Source: an uncultured bacterium (lineage in GTDB: Bacteria > Patescibacteriota > Minisyncoccia > Phycocordibacterales > PALSA-1337). From it: 48,934 nt of DNA. Positions 1 to 10,843 of this stretch are shown here, piece by piece (position 1 is the stretch's first letter; every line of letters starts with the position of its first letter). Both the position numbers and the translations under genes were made by a program. The stretch covers positions 1 through 48,934 of the forward strand of contig CAIQIZ010000002.1 in assembly GCA_903872035.1 (NCBI GenBank), in the 5' to 3' direction. Below the pieces are notes generated by a model. That model did not search any database, was not told the DNA's origin, and saw only the letters and a program-made list of their open reading frames with translations.

Positions 1-1
1 A

Positions 2-3000
2 AGTACATTGTATCAACCGACAGCGACTTTGGCTTTGAAGTTTCAGGTCAACAATGAGACGGCGCTGAACATTGATTACTTAAAACGCATCGGTGTTGGT
101 ACGACTTCCCCTAGATCATTATTGGATGTTGTCGGTACTCGTGGGTCACAAACCGATTTATTTAATGTTTCGTCCACTACCGCCACTGATGTGGTCTCCA
201 GCCTGTTCAGGATTCAAGCCAACGGCAACGTCGGCATCGGGACGACGAGTCCAGGGGCATTATTGGATGTATATACTGAAGTCACGGGCGCAACCTCAAC
301 ATTACGATTGAGTAGAGGTAGTTTAAGCGGTTCGGGAGATGCAATCGGCGCTTTGCAATTTTATGAATCGAAGTACGGTGGAGGGGTCGAGGCGCAAATT
401 TCCGGTTATAGAGGAAATTCACAACTTTATGGAGGACTGACCTTCTGGACGAGTAACAATAATAATTTGCTTGAGCGAATGAGAATAGATAATCTAGGCA
501 ACGTCGGCATCGGGACGACGAGTCCAGCAATGAAATTGGATGTTGTTGGCGCTGGAAGATTTACCGAAGGGACACTTCGTTCCTCGGCAATGCTATCAAC
601 TGGTACAATCGGGGGTGTCGGCGGAGTACTATATTTGGCAAATGATGTTGGTTCAACATTGGGTGCTACGAGATTTATAACTACTTATTCTGGAGCTGGA
701 ACGATAGGTTATTCTAATCTCGCAATTCAAAGGTCAACAAACTCTATAGCTTACGGAGGTGACCCGTCAACCTTGACTTATGTTACATCTATGACAATAG
801 ATGGTAGCACCGGCAACGTCGGCATCGGGACGACGACGCCGAGATACAAAACAGAAGTAGTTGGTGGTTCTGCTACTCCATTCGGTGTGACCTCTAACAA
901 TACAAATACTGCATATTTGGATATCAATACTCTAAATTCTACGACTTATAGTAAAACTCTTTCTTTGGGTGTGGAAAATGGGAACGCCACACCTTATGGA
1001 TTTATCCAGACATCTGGAGGTTCATTCTTTAATTTGGTCTTGAACCGTTATGGAGGCAACGTCGGGATTGGGACGATGGCTCCGGCTCAAAAACTCGATA
1101 TGGTTGCTGGTGGGGCGTATGGGTATAACGGACAAATTTTGGCACAAGCAAGCACAACGCTTTTTAACTACTTCTTTGGTAACAGTGGTAATTTGACTGC
1201 CACAGGTGATACTAATACTGCTGTAGGTAACACCAGTCTTCATAGTCTTGGTGCCGGAGGAAAAAATGTTGCTATAGGTGGAGGAACTCTTTATTCGGGA
1301 GTGACGAACGGATATGATACCGCCGTCGGATACACTGCAGGTTATTATCACACGGGCGGTTTTGATACGGCTATTGGCGCAAGTTCACTATTCCACAATA
1401 CGACAAGCGGAAATAATACGGCCGTAGGCTATCAGTCAGGTTACACTCTTCTTTCTGGCGCGAACAATACCTTTATCGGTTATGGCGCTGATGTTACTTC
1501 TGCCGCCTCCACAACTTTGACTAATTCAACCGCTATTGGTTACAACTCTATTGTCGGCTGTTCCAATTGTCTAGTCTTGGGCGGCACGGGGGCGAATGCG
1601 GTCAACGTCGGGATCGGGACAACTTCGCCGTGGGCGGCATTATCTATTCAGGAGACTGTCGGCGGTTCCACTCCATTATTCATAGTTGCTAGCTCGACGG
1701 CTGGAACCGGAACGACGACGGCTATGTTCATCGATTCATATGGAAGGGTAGGTGTTGGCACCACTACTTTGGCTGCCCCGTTCACTGTTACTGGTTCGGG
1801 CACAGGCATCGTTCAGACCGGTCAATGGGTTGGAGGCAATAATTACGCCGGTTATTATATGAACGGCGATTTTGCGACTGTAGCCAACAATTTCAACTTC
1901 TTGAGCAGCCCGACTGATAAGAATCTTTATATCAACAGACCGTCAGCCGCGGATATCATCTTTAGGGAAGCAAACGGGGCGACGCCGAATATGATATTGA
2001 AGGCAACAACAGGTAATGTTGGTATCGGGACGACGAGTCCGTTAGATCAGTTACATGTCTTTAAAACTGCTTCTGATCACACCATGGCAGTTGATTCTGC
2101 TGGCCAATATACGACAATCGATTTTATGCACAGTGGTGTGCAGAAAGGACAGATGTACTATGATAATAGTAATTCATTTTTTGCCTTCGCCGCTGCCAAT
2201 TCAATACCTTTCTATATAAACCCTGCGGGAGCGAATGGAAATGTTATTTTAGCTACAGGTGGCGGTAACGTCGGCATCGGCACCACCACTCCCGGATCAA
2301 TGTTGAGCGTCGCTGGAAATGGAAATATCATTCCGCCTGTTACGGTGACCGGGGCACAGAGTCCAATATCATTGAACGGCACGTATTATTACGCCGGAAT
2401 TTACAATGGACAATATTACTACACCGGTTCGAATGGAGGTTTCATCTGGTGGCTGCCTATAGGATATTGGATCGTTTCTCCGGTTCTAGGAATGCAGGTA
2501 AATGATTTCTATCAAGGAGGCATCGGAAACGGTCAAGCACCTTTGACTGCCGGTTGGACGCCACAGATTGGTGCGACTGGAACTTTGACGACCGCCGCCA
2601 GTACTGCAGCCGTGGCGGTCAGCGGTAACGGGTATCTCTCCGGTTCGTTGGGAATAGGCGGAGGGTTGACGATCTTTGGTGCGAGCAACTTTATCGCGGC
2701 GACTACGACTTACAATACCAGCACCAATATCTTCAATGTCACCACCGCCAGTTCGACTAACTCCATATTATCTATCTTGGGAAATGGAAATGTCGGTATC
2801 GGCACCAGTACTCCTACCGCGTATCTAGACGTAAATGGCAACGCGCTCTTCGGTCAAAATATTACTCAGGCAACCGCAACTCCTGAGAACGTCTCATTGG
2901 GAGGTTCATATGGAAATAACACTCCGGGCAGCGCCGCTAATACCAAACTTAGCCTTTTCAATGATGGTGCAGGGAATATTTACGGTCTCGGCGTCTCATC

Positions 3001-6000
3001 AGGTCTCATGGAATTCCGCACGCCGGCGAATGCTTCCTTCGGCTTCTTCCCGAACAACTCCACGACTCAGGCGCTCAGCATCAATTCTGGCGGCAACGTG
3101 GGCATCGGCTCGACCACACCCTGGGGTCAACTATCGGCATCCAGCACTTCAGCGTTTCCGACTTTCGCCGTTCAACAGAACAGCACTGGTCCGGCCGCGA
3201 CTTTCCTAGGAGGAAATGTGGGGATCGGGATGGTTAGCCCAGTGTCAAAGGTTGAAGTCACTACCAATGACTCAGGCAAGTTCCTTCAGTTGGATTATCT
3301 GGGTAGTCCGCTGAACTATAATCTGAATGTTGTTGATGCTGTCACTGCGAACAATGTCGCTTGGAATTTTACTCAAAGGAATAATGGGACGGATTACAAT
3401 GTGTTGAGTTTTAATGGTGGAAAAGTCGGCATCGGGACAACTACGCCAGATGCCGCGTTGACTGTTACTTCACCAGCGTCCGTATATACATCTGAGGTGG
3501 GAAACCTAAAAATCAATGTCAACGCCAATCCTCGGCAAATGCTTTACATGGGTTACGACACGAACCTTGGAACATATGGGTCAGGATATATTCAAGCAGA
3601 ACAGAAGGGAGCAACATGGACGCCTTTGTTACTCAACCCGAACGGTGGAAATGTCGGCATCGGAACCACAACTCCTGGAGCGACTCTAGATGTGAATGGC
3701 AGCTTACGTGTCGGTTCAGAACAAACATTGATTCTAAATAGGACGATTCCAACGACCGTCGACAATACGGTTGATATCGGTAATTTTGCAACAACACATG
3801 CTCACACTGTACACATGTCGATTGTTGTTAGCGACGGCGGTTTCTCCGTTTCAAAAGTTTATGATATTGCTTCAGGATATGATCAGACCGGGGGTGCTTG
3901 GAAAATCGTTCAGCCAATTTCAGATTCCGGTGTATATAGCGGAAACAATTTCCAGCTTGAAGCCAATCAAAGTTTATACATTTTATCTTTCAGAATAAGG
4001 AGAACGGTAGGTGCGCAGCCTGGTACTGCATATGTGACGATGAATTATGACAGCACATTGAATGGTGTCTTTACAGCTTCTTCAGCAACTGCGAGCGGTG
4101 TTGCGGCAGTCACGACATTCTATCCGAGCACTGTTCTAACTCAGGTTGGGGGAAATGTCGGGATCGGGACGACGAGTCCGACGGCGAAGTTGCACATTGC
4201 AGGTACCGGACAAAATACTCCAGCTTTGACAGAGGCTGGGTCGAGAGACAATCTGTTGTTTTTGGATCAAAGCGCGAACTTAACTACTGGATCTGGAGGA
4301 GGCGCTCTATTCGGTGCCAACGGACAGCGCTTTGCCGCGATAAAAGGATATTGGTGGGACAGCACTGGAAATTCCGTCGGTGATCTGGCTTTTTCTACTC
4401 GCAGAGCTGTTGGCGATTCTGCACTGACGGAAGCGATGAGAATAATGTATACCGGCTACGTCGGCATCGGCACGACCACTCCAGACAATATGTTGACTAT
4501 TGCAAAGGATCAAAACCAGTCGACCTCTATGGATTTGAGAAATCCCAATGCCGGCTCAAGTGCAGCTACTAATTACTTTGCATACAACAGTTCTTATGTG
4601 GCCGGCTTCGGTTTGTCTGGCACCAACTTCAGTGGTTACGGATCGCAACTTGGGAACATGGCCAATATCTACTCGAACGCTCCGAATGGTTTGAACCTTA
4701 TGGCCGATAACGCTACTGGCTTTATCGATTTTGCTACAGGCGGTCCTACAGAACGTATGCGTATCGCCACCAGCGGTAGCGTCTATATCGGCACATCGAC
4801 TACATATACCGGCACATATAAGTTCTTTGTCGAAAACAGCACCAATGGCGTGGCTGGATTCATGAACGATGGAGCGTTGGGAGCTGGAGGTGGAGCCGGC
4901 ATGCAAGGTTTGATCAACGCTTTGCCAACTGCCGGTGGACAACGCCTAGGATTCCTGACTTTCGGTACCATGACGACCGCGGTCAAGAACACCGCATCTG
5001 TTGAAGGATATGCATCGGACGTGTTTACTCCGACGTCTATGCCGACATATCTGACCTTTAGTACAACGCCAGCAAACTCCACGGCTCGCGCAGAAGTCAT
5101 GAGGATCGATCAGAACGGAAATGTTGGTATCGGCACAACTTCACCATCTAATACTTTGACCGTTAATGGCACCGGACAATTTACTGGACACATGGCTATT
5201 GGTAATTATGGAATAGTAGACACATATACAGGAATTGCCGGTGACCCAGTCAATCAGCAAGCACGCCGTAATCTTCCATCCACTCTGTTATTAAACGACT
5301 ATCGTTCAGGAGATTTATCTACAGCATTTGCTCAAGAGAATTTGTCTGTAATGGGAAGTTATAAACATACTGGCACTGCCTCTACCTCGATTTACGGCAT
5401 AGACTCATCACCATATATCAATTCTGATTCCACGGGGCCGTTCAACGGTCTTGAGGCCGTTGATGGATATTCTACGAATTTTGGCTCTGGGCCAATTAGT
5501 TATATGATGGGAGGTGATTTTGGAACAACAAATTATGGAACAGGCCGGATAAATTACTTGGCTGGTCTCGGCAGTTGGTCGACGAACAAAGGGGCGGCAA
5601 TTGTTGACGCGAATATCGGTTTTGAAGCAGGAGTTGCAAACGAGCATGGCACAGTCGCAAATAGCTATGGAGTGATGATAGACAGCGCAACTAACACTTT
5701 GGGTGGAACCACTCAAAATAACTATGGTCTGTATGTTAATGATCAATCAGGTTCGGGAGCTGCTAATACCTATAATATCTATTCTGCTGGAACCGGTGTG
5801 AATTATTTTGGTGGCAACGTCGGCATCGGGACGTCGACACCGTCAAGCATATTGCATGTGAGAAAAGATCTTGATTCTGATGTTGCTCTTACGGTTGAAA
5901 ATCAAAGCACTGGAGTTCATCATGACGTGCAGCTTGTATTGAAAGACGCTGTTAATACTCTTTCCTTGGTTACCCAAAGCACTAGTTTGGTTCAGGATTT

Positions 6001-9000
6001 TATCGGAAGCAGTCTTATACATAGTGGTGTAGGACCTCTCAACATCAAGGCCGCCGTAGCCAATCAACCTCTTAGGCTATATGCTGGCGGTCAAGATTCT
6101 ACCTCGCTGCGCATGACTATCGACGGTACGGATGGTCACGTCATGATCGGCACAACCACGAATCTGAACAGCGATTCGTTGACTGTCTGGGGAAATACTA
6201 CTGGTGGCAATCATTACACCCGCATGGCTTTGAATAATCCTACCGCTGGAAGCGGAACGAGTTTCCGTTACTATAACGGATCTCTCATTGGCGCTGCTAT
6301 AGCTTACAATAACGATACTAGTCAGTTCCAGATCGATGGTTTGTCACCGAGTTCGTTTACGACATTTGGCACGGCGGGAGTCGAGAGGATGAGGATCACC
6401 AACGCCGGTGATGTCACTATGCAGAATAGTTTAATGATCGGCGGGACCAATGTCTCGGCCAGTAACAATTCCATAGCCTTTGGTCATACGACCGATAATA
6501 ATAGTAATATCACTGCCAGTGGTAACGGAAGTATGGCAATGGGATACGGAGCTTCTTTTTCGGGTGCCGGCCAAATCGCTGCCACGGGTACAGGTGCATT
6601 TGCCGGAGGATATACTACCGGAGGAGCAGGGACGATGATTGTTTCCTCGATAAATTCTGGAGGTGGCGGGTCATTGGCTTTTGGTGAAGCGGTCAACTGG
6701 GGACATATTTTATCTTATGGTGCAGGTTCAGTCGCTCTCGGTTATTCCGCGGTTTTGGGTGACATAACTTCATCTGGCATCGGATCATTTGCCTTCGGTG
6801 AAGGTATGATGCATCCCATAACTTCCTCTGGAAATGGTTCATTTGCAGGCGGAGATTCATTTAATGGAGCAATAACAGCCACAGGAGATTCATCATTCGC
6901 CTACGGTCAGAACATTAATGCCACAGCACAACTAGCCACCGCCTTTGGTTCCGGTTACACCAACTCTACAGCTAATAGCTTTAATGTTGGTTATGGCGCA
7001 ACACCGACCATAGCGATAGATGCAAGTTCAGTTGGTGTGAATGGAACCCTCAATGCCTTTGGTGCGTCGAGATTCACTACTCTCCCTAATTTTGGTCCGG
7101 CCTCTAATAACGTCCAGGTAGGAATGTGGAATCCGCTCTGGACCGCTATAGGTGCCGGCAAGTCTCTCTATGACGATGAGGATTTCGCTGTTGGATATAA
7201 CGGTGTCAATGTCTACAACAATTCCGGAGGCAATGGAGTCGTCATTAACAGGGTTGCTTCCTCGACAGCGCCAAATACTTCAGGTTATGTTTTGCAGATT
7301 GTTGATAACGGTAACTCAACTTCACCCGGGTACGGCGGATTCTATTTGCCGATATTCGCGCGTGCCAATACCACTTTTGTGGAGAGATTCAAAGCTTGGC
7401 TTCCGGTCGGTTATACATTTGTCCTGGCAGAAAATCCGCAAGGATCTGATAGTACGTCATATTGGTTGACGCCGGTGGCTGGTACAGGCAAGTGGGAAGA
7501 ATACATCAGAGTCTCTCATGCCGGTAGCACGGGTACTTTCTCCTCTGGCGGACACGTTTGGGTTTCGAGCGCGGCCAGCAACGTCTTTAGTTGGTACTTG
7601 GCCAGCGCAAATATCTATGAGGTCGAAAACGGAGTGGTTACGACGAACACTCTGGGAACGGCTGGTCAAGTTCCGTATTACGGCGCAGCCGGAAGGTCGC
7701 TCACAGCTACATCATCGTTGTTTATTGCTAGCACTAGTAATGTTGGTATCGGAACAGTTGCGCCTCGTGGAGCCTTGGAGACCGCGGCCGGAGCACAGGG
7801 AACGACCAATGGTAATGCAACATTCACTGGTGGCGGAGCAGGGTGGGTCGGTTGGTATGGAAATACCTGGTCGAACGTGATCGGTCAGGGCGCGGGCGAG
7901 GCAGCTTATCATGGTGGCGACGCAGGAGGAATATTCAACGGCGGCGCTGGAACTTATGTGTCTGGTGGTGGCGCAGGACTTTATGCCGCGGGCGGAAATG
8001 GTGGAGCGTATGGCCGAGGCGGAACAGGACTCTTCGTCAAAGGAGGTATTGATGGTGTGAATTATGGAAGCGGAGTTGCCCCGGCCCTCGTAGTTCCAGA
8101 TAATGGTGGCAACGTCGGCATCGGTACAAACTCTCCTGGAAATAAGTTGACTGTTATGAAGTCAGTCAACGATACTATTCCTGCGTTAGGTAGCAATGGT
8201 GGTAGCTTTGGAATATTCAAATCGGACTCAGGGAACCAGCTAGGAAATTACGGAATGATCTTTGGTGTATTAGGTACTGGCGATGTCTTTCAACAGGTTC
8301 AGCGTGTAGACTCTAACGCGACTGCTTACAATCTATTATTGCAGCCGAATGGTGGTAATGTCGGTATCGGGACCACTTCTCCTTATGCCAAACTTTCGGT
8401 GGTCGGTTTGACGGTCGCTGATAACTTCAATGCCTTGAACTCATCCGCAACCTCAACATTCTCCGGCGGATTCGTAGCCAACGGTTTGAGCATCCTCGAC
8501 AACGCTCAATTGGGGAATATGACCTTCGATGCTGATGCTGGTACGGTCTCTTGGATGGACATGCCATTCCTATCAGCTGCCAACAACACTGTGGAAAGTT
8601 ACAGCGCTCAATTGAATGGAAATCAGGCTCTGACTATCTGGGGACAGGAAGACGGAGCGGGCAATCTGAAGAACTTGCGCAGTCTCTTCGGTACCACCAC
8701 TACTGCTATCCTTTCTTCATCCAACATACCTTTCGGTTCAGTCATCATTGGTAACGGAGCGCTCTGTGTGCAAAATAGCGGAGCGGCTAACAACTGTGCC
8801 ACTGCGGGTAGAACGGCCGGCACGATATATGCTCAAGCGGCTTCCGTTACTGCCCTCGACTTGGCCGAACAATATCCGACCACTGACACTACTTTGATGC
8901 CTGGCGAATTGCTCATGGCTGATCCGGCCAATCCGATCTATGTCTCCAGATACAATGCCAATCCTTCTTCAGTTTCAACGACTGGTACCACTTCGGTGAT

Positions 9001-10690
9001 GTCAGCCTCAGGTACCGCTTCGTTGGTTTCAGCATCTGGTACTGATCCGCTGGCTTCAACGACGGGTACTACCCAGGTTGCTTCAGTGTCAGGTACTTCT
9101 CCAGTCACTTCAACCGTCGCACCAGTGATCATAGGTGTTGTCTCTACTGCTCCAGGTCTCGTCCTTGGCGGATTCAACGGAAATGTCGAGAAGGCTGCCA
9201 AGAATGTTCCAGTAGCTTTGACAGGTCGCGTTCCAGTCCTAGTCAACCTCGAAGGCGGACCGATCGCCGTCGGTGATCGCTTGGCTCCGTCATCTATTCC
9301 GGGTGTCGCGACAAAGGCTACGAAGACTGGATACACAGTCGGTACTGCTTTGGAGTCGGTGACTTCGCTTGATGGTGCAAGCTCCGTGGCGGTCACAGCC
9401 TTCATCGACAGAGTCTACTATGTTGCGCCGGTCATCTCTGTGGTGATCAGCACGACTACGGTCTCGACTACGACTATCGATGAACAGATCGCTGCAATAA
9501 ACACGCAAATCACTTCTATCGGTACTCAAGTATCGAGCTTGGCGTCTACTACTATGGATTTGGCCTCAACAACCTCAGGATTCACTTCAGTCGCAACGGT
9601 CTTGGCTTCGACAACAAATGATCTACAGTCGCAGACCGCTGGCATCAACATGCAGATCACTGCTATCAATTTGAAGCTTGCCAATCTGGCTTCTACTACA
9701 TCTAATTCTGCCTCGACAACTTCAGGAGCTGGCTTTAGCGGAGGTTCAACTTCCGGTTCGACTATTTCCAGCACAGCGTCGACCACAGCCGATCAACAAT
9801 TCGCATCTATCAATTCTCAAATCACCTTGATCAACTCTCATGTTTCAAGCTTGGCTTCGACTTCAGCTGATCTGGCCTCGACCACAGCTTATCTAGCCGA
9901 CGCTATCGATGCGTTATCTGCGACCTCGAGCACCTTCTTTGCCAGCACGTCACAAGCTCTAGCTTCTTCTACGCCATTCATTCAGGCTATCGCCAATGCT
10001 GTGCAAAATCTGATCGCCGTGGCAGGGAATTGGGTCGTCAACCGATTGACTGCGCATATCGCCTACATCGATCGTGTCGAAGCCAAGGTAGCAGCTATCT
10101 CTGAAGGTTTGGAAATGACCGATCAAGCCACAGGATCGATCTACTGCGTGGCTATAAGGAATGGTAATTGGGACAGAGTACTTGGTCCTTGCGGCACGGC
10201 TTCGTCAACTGCAGTTGTGGCTTCATCGACAAGCGCTACCAATACTGCGGCCGTTATAAATACGGCGTCTGTTGCAAACACCGTTATTCCGAATCTCATC
10301 GTAACCGATACATCAGCTCTGTCTTCAGCCACAAGTTCGACCGTAAGCGGAGCGTCGGTTTCGACAACATCCTCAACCTCGCCTTCAACTGGCGCTGCTC
10401 CTGCAACCAATCCTACGGCAGCGGTCACGGCCAGTTCAAGTCCGAGCATGACCACGACTGTTTCTGGCGTAAGCACGACTATTCCAACCACTACTATCAC
10501 TGATCCAGCTGCCAATACTGTGTCGAGCAATCCAGTAGTTTCCCCAGCTTTAGCGCCTTCTTCAGCGCCTGCATCTGCTCCGGATCCGGTAGTGGCCCCT
10601 GTGGCAGAGCCTGCAGCTCCAGCGGCTGCTCCTGCAGCGCCGGCACCAGCCCCAGTTGATACAAGTGCCGCTGCGCCAGTTGCACCATAG
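2..10690 (+). CDS. Giant GNVGIGTTSP-repeat surface protein (5' end outside window)
   Basis: The reading frame is open to the left edge, so the N-terminus (and any signal peptide) is missing; more than 3,560 residues are visible. About 22 copies of a motif close to GNVGIGTTSP, followed by a short LxV strand, are spaced roughly 80-250 residues apart. Between them lie variable beta-rich segments. Two stretches (about residues 400-525 and 2150-2330) carry YadA-head-like repeats such as NTAVGYQSG and GSFAFGEG. Near 8850-9370 is a conserved module (DLAEQYP, IGVVSTAPGLVLGG, VPVALTGRVPV, GPIAVGDRL), then a predicted coiled coil rich in LASTT (9480-10130), a second small conserved piece (TGSIYCVAI) and an S/T/A/P-rich tail. 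This architecture is common in Parcubacteria and resembles trimeric fibres with a chaperone-like C-terminal domain. Surface attachment or fibre function is inference. Confidence 0.9.
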   Translation, partial: STLYQPTATLALKFQVNNETALNIDYLKRIGVGTTSPRSLLDVVGTRGSQTDLFNVSSTTATDVVSSLFRIQANGNVGIGTTSPGALLDVYTEVTGATSTLRLSRGSLSGSGDAIGALQFYESKYGGGVEAQISGYRGNSQLYGGLTFWTSNNNNLLERMRIDNLGNVGIGTTSPAMKLDVVGAGRFTEGTLRSSAMLSTGTIGGVGGVLYLANDVGSTLGATRFITTYSGAGTIGYSNLAIQRSTNSIAYGGDPSTLTYVTSMTIDGSTGNVGIGTTTPRYKTEVVGGSATPFGVTSNNTNTAYLDINTLNSTTYSKTLSLGVENGNATPYGFIQTSGGSFFNLVLNRYGGNVGIGTMAPAQKLDMVAGGAYGYNGQILAQASTTLFNYFFGNSGNLTATGDTNTAVGNTSLHSLGAGGKNVAIGGGTLYSGVTNGYDTAVGYTAGYYHTGGFDTAIGASSLFHNTTSGNNTAVGYQSGYTLLSGANNTFIGYGADVTSAASTTLTNSTAIGYNSIVGCSNCLVLGGTGANAVNVGIGTTSPWAALSIQETVGGSTPLFIVASSTAGTGTTTAMFIDSYGRVGVGTTTLAAPFTVTGSGTGIVQTGQWVGGNNYAGYYMNGDFATVANNFNFLSSPTDKNLYINRPSAADIIFREANGATPNMILKATTGNVGIGTTSPLDQLHVFKTASDHTMAVDSAGQYTTIDFMHSGVQKGQMYYDNSNSFFAFAAANSIPFYINPAGANGNVILATGGGNVGIGTTTPGSMLSVAGNGNIIPPVTVTGAQSPISLNGTYYYAGIYNGQYYYTGSNGGFIWWLPIGYWIVSPVLGMQVNDFYQGGIGNGQAPLTAGWTPQIGATGTLTTAASTAAVAVSGNGYLSGSLGIGGGLTIFGASNFIAATTTYNTSTNIFNVTTASSTNSILSILGNGNVGIGTSTPTAYLDVNGNALFGQNITQATATPENVSLGGSYGNNTPGSAANTKLSLFNDGAGNIYGLGVSSGLMEFRTPANASFGFFPNNSTTQALSINSGGNVGIGSTTPWGQLSASSTSAFPTFAVQQNSTGPAATFLGGNVGIGMVSPVSKVEVTTNDSGKFLQLDYLGSPLNYNLNVVDAVTANNVAWNFTQRNNGTDYNVLSFNGGKVGIGTTTPDAALTVTSPASVYTSEVGNLKINVNANPRQMLYMGYDTNLGTYGSGYIQAEQKGATWTPLLLNPNGGNVGIGTTTPGATLDVNGSLRVGSEQTLILNRTIPTTVDNTVDIGNFATTHAHTVHMSIVVSDGGFSVSKVYDIASGYDQTGGAWKIVQPISDSGVYSGNNFQLEANQSLYILSFRIRRTVGAQPGTAYVTMNYDSTLNGVFTASSATASGVAAVTTFYPSTVLTQVGGNVGIGTTSPTAKLHIAGTGQNTPALTEAGSRDNLLFLDQSANLTTGSGGGALFGANGQRFAAIKGYWWDSTGNSVGDLAFSTRRAVGDSALTEAMRIMYTGYVGIGTTTPDNMLTIAKDQNQSTSMDLRNPNAGSSAATNYFAYNSSYVAGFGLSGTNFSGYGSQLGNMANIYSNAPNGLNLMADNATGFIDFATGGPTERMRIATSGSVYIGTSTTYTGTYKFFVENSTNGVAGFMNDGALGAGGGAGMQGLINALPTAGGQRLGFLTFGTMTTAVKNTASVEGYASDVFTPTSMPTYLTFSTTPANSTARAEVMRIDQNGNVGIGTTSPSNTLTVNGTGQFTGHMAIGNYGIVDTYTGIAGDPVNQQARRNLPSTLLLNDYRSGDLSTAFAQENLSVMGSYKHTGTASTSIYGIDSSPYINSDSTGPFNGLEAVDGYSTNFGSGPISYMMGGDFGTTNYGTGRINYLAGLGSWSTNKGAAIVDANIGFEAGVANEHGTVANSYGVMIDSATNTLGGTTQNNYGLYVNDQSGSGAANTYNIYSAGTGVNYFGGNVGIGTSTPSSILHVRKDLDSDVALTVENQSTGVHHDVQLVLKDAVNTLSLVTQSTSLVQDFIGSSLIHSGVGPLNIKAAVANQPLRLYAGGQDSTSLRMTIDGTDGHVMIGTTTNLNSDSLTVWGNTTGGNHYTRMALNNPTAGSGTSFRYYNGSLIGAAIAYNNDTSQFQIDGLSPSSFTTFGTAGVERMRITNAGDVTMQNSLMIGGTNVSASNNSIAFGHTTDNNSNITASGNGSMAMGYGASFSGAGQIAATGTGAFAGGYTTGGAGTMIVSSINSGGGGSLAFGEAVNWGHILSYGAGSVALGYSAVLGDITSSGIGSFAFGEGMMHPITSSGNGSFAGGDSFNGAITATGDSSFAYGQNINATAQLATAFGSGYTNSTANSFNVGYGATPTIAIDASSVGVNGTLNAFGASRFTTLPNFGPASNNVQVGMWNPLWTAIGAGKSLYDDEDFAVGYNGVNVYNNSGGNGVVINRVASSTAPNTSGYVLQIVDNGNSTSPGYGGFYLPIFARANTTFVERFKAWLPVGYTFVLAENPQGSDSTSYWLTPVAGTGKWEEYIRVSHAGSTGTFSSGGHVWVSSAASNVFSWYLASANIYEVENGVVTTNTLGTAGQVPYYGAAGRSLTATSSLFIASTSNVGIGTVAPRGALETAAGAQGTTNGNATFTGGGAGWVGWYGNTWSNVIGQGAGEAAYHGGDAGGIFNGGAGTYVSGGGAGLYAAGGNGGAYGRGGTGLFVKGGIDGVNYGSGVAPALVVPDNGGNVGIGTNSPGNKLTVMKSVNDTIPALGSNGGSFGIFKSDSGNQLGNYGMIFGVLGTGDVFQQVQRVDSNATAYNLLLQPNGGNVGIGTTSPYAKLSVVGLTVADNFNALNSSATSTFSGGFVANGLSILDNAQLGNMTFDADAGTVSWMDMPFLSAANNTVESYSAQLNGNQALTIWGQEDGAGNLKNLRSLFGTTTTAILSSSNIPFGSVIIGNGALCVQNSGAANNCATAGRTAGTIYAQAASVTALDLAEQYPTTDTTLMPGELLMADPANPIYVSRYNANPSSVSTTGTTSVMSASGTASLVSASGTDPLASTTGTTQVASVSGTSPVTSTVAPVIIGVVSTAPGLVLGGFNGNVEKAAKNVPVALTGRVPVLVNLEGGPIAVGDRLAPSSIPGVATKATKTGYTVGTALESVTSLDGASSVAVTAFIDRVYYVAPVISVVISTTTVSTTTIDEQIAAINTQITSIGTQVSSLASTTMDLASTTSGFTSVATVLASTTNDLQSQTAGINMQITAINLKLANLASTTSNSASTTSGAGFSGGSTSGSTISSTASTTADQQFASINSQITLINSHVSSLASTSADLASTTAYLADAIDALSATSSTFFASTSQALASSTPFIQAIANAVQNLIAVAGNWVVNRLTAHIAYIDRVEAKVAAISEGLEMTDQATGSIYCVAIRNGNWDRVLGPCGTASSTAVVASSTSATNTAAVINTASVANTVIPNLIVTDTSALSSATSSTVSGASVSTTSSTSPSTGAAPATNPTAAVTASSSPSMTTTVSGVSTTIPTTTITDPAANTVSSNPVVSPALAPSSAPASAPDPVVAPVAEPAAPAAAPAAPAPAPVDTSAAAPVAP
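8978..9118 (+). repeat. SGT/TGT tandem repeats in the giant protein
   Basis: Five to six degenerate units of about 8-11 residues (TGTTSVMSA, SGTASLVSA, SGTDPLAST, TGTTQVASV, SGTSPVTST) interrupt the otherwise conserved C-terminal module between YVSRYN and IGVVSTAPG. The unit shows both in protein and as a near 27-base DNA period containing tcaggtac or acgggtac. It looks like a recently expanded flexible linker. Confidence 0.7.
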
Positions 10691-10732
10691 AGAAAAGAAA
10701 TTAGAAATTTCAAATTAGAAATTAAAAATCGG
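10691..10732. repeat. AT-rich AAATTAGAAATT repeat
   Basis: Directly after the giant-protein stop codon are two copies of aaattagaaatt separated by a self-complementary stretch. A shorter copy sits at about 39950-39968 between the RNR and the cytidylyltransferase-like gene. It is probably a dispersed intergenic repeat; no function is evident. Confidence 0.6.
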
Positions 10733-10843
10733 ATGAATAACAATTGTATTTACAAAGATGGGGGATTATACTTAGCACTGGCACTGGGAAGATGCCGGAG
10801 TCATAATAATGGATTCGTAATAATATCAGAACAAGGGATTCTG

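Noticed and set aside
8-10690. The TTG at position 8 as a true start codon of the giant protein
   Set aside because: The frame is open to the window edge, no signal peptide follows, and the first residues are already inside a repeat unit, so the gene must begin to the left.
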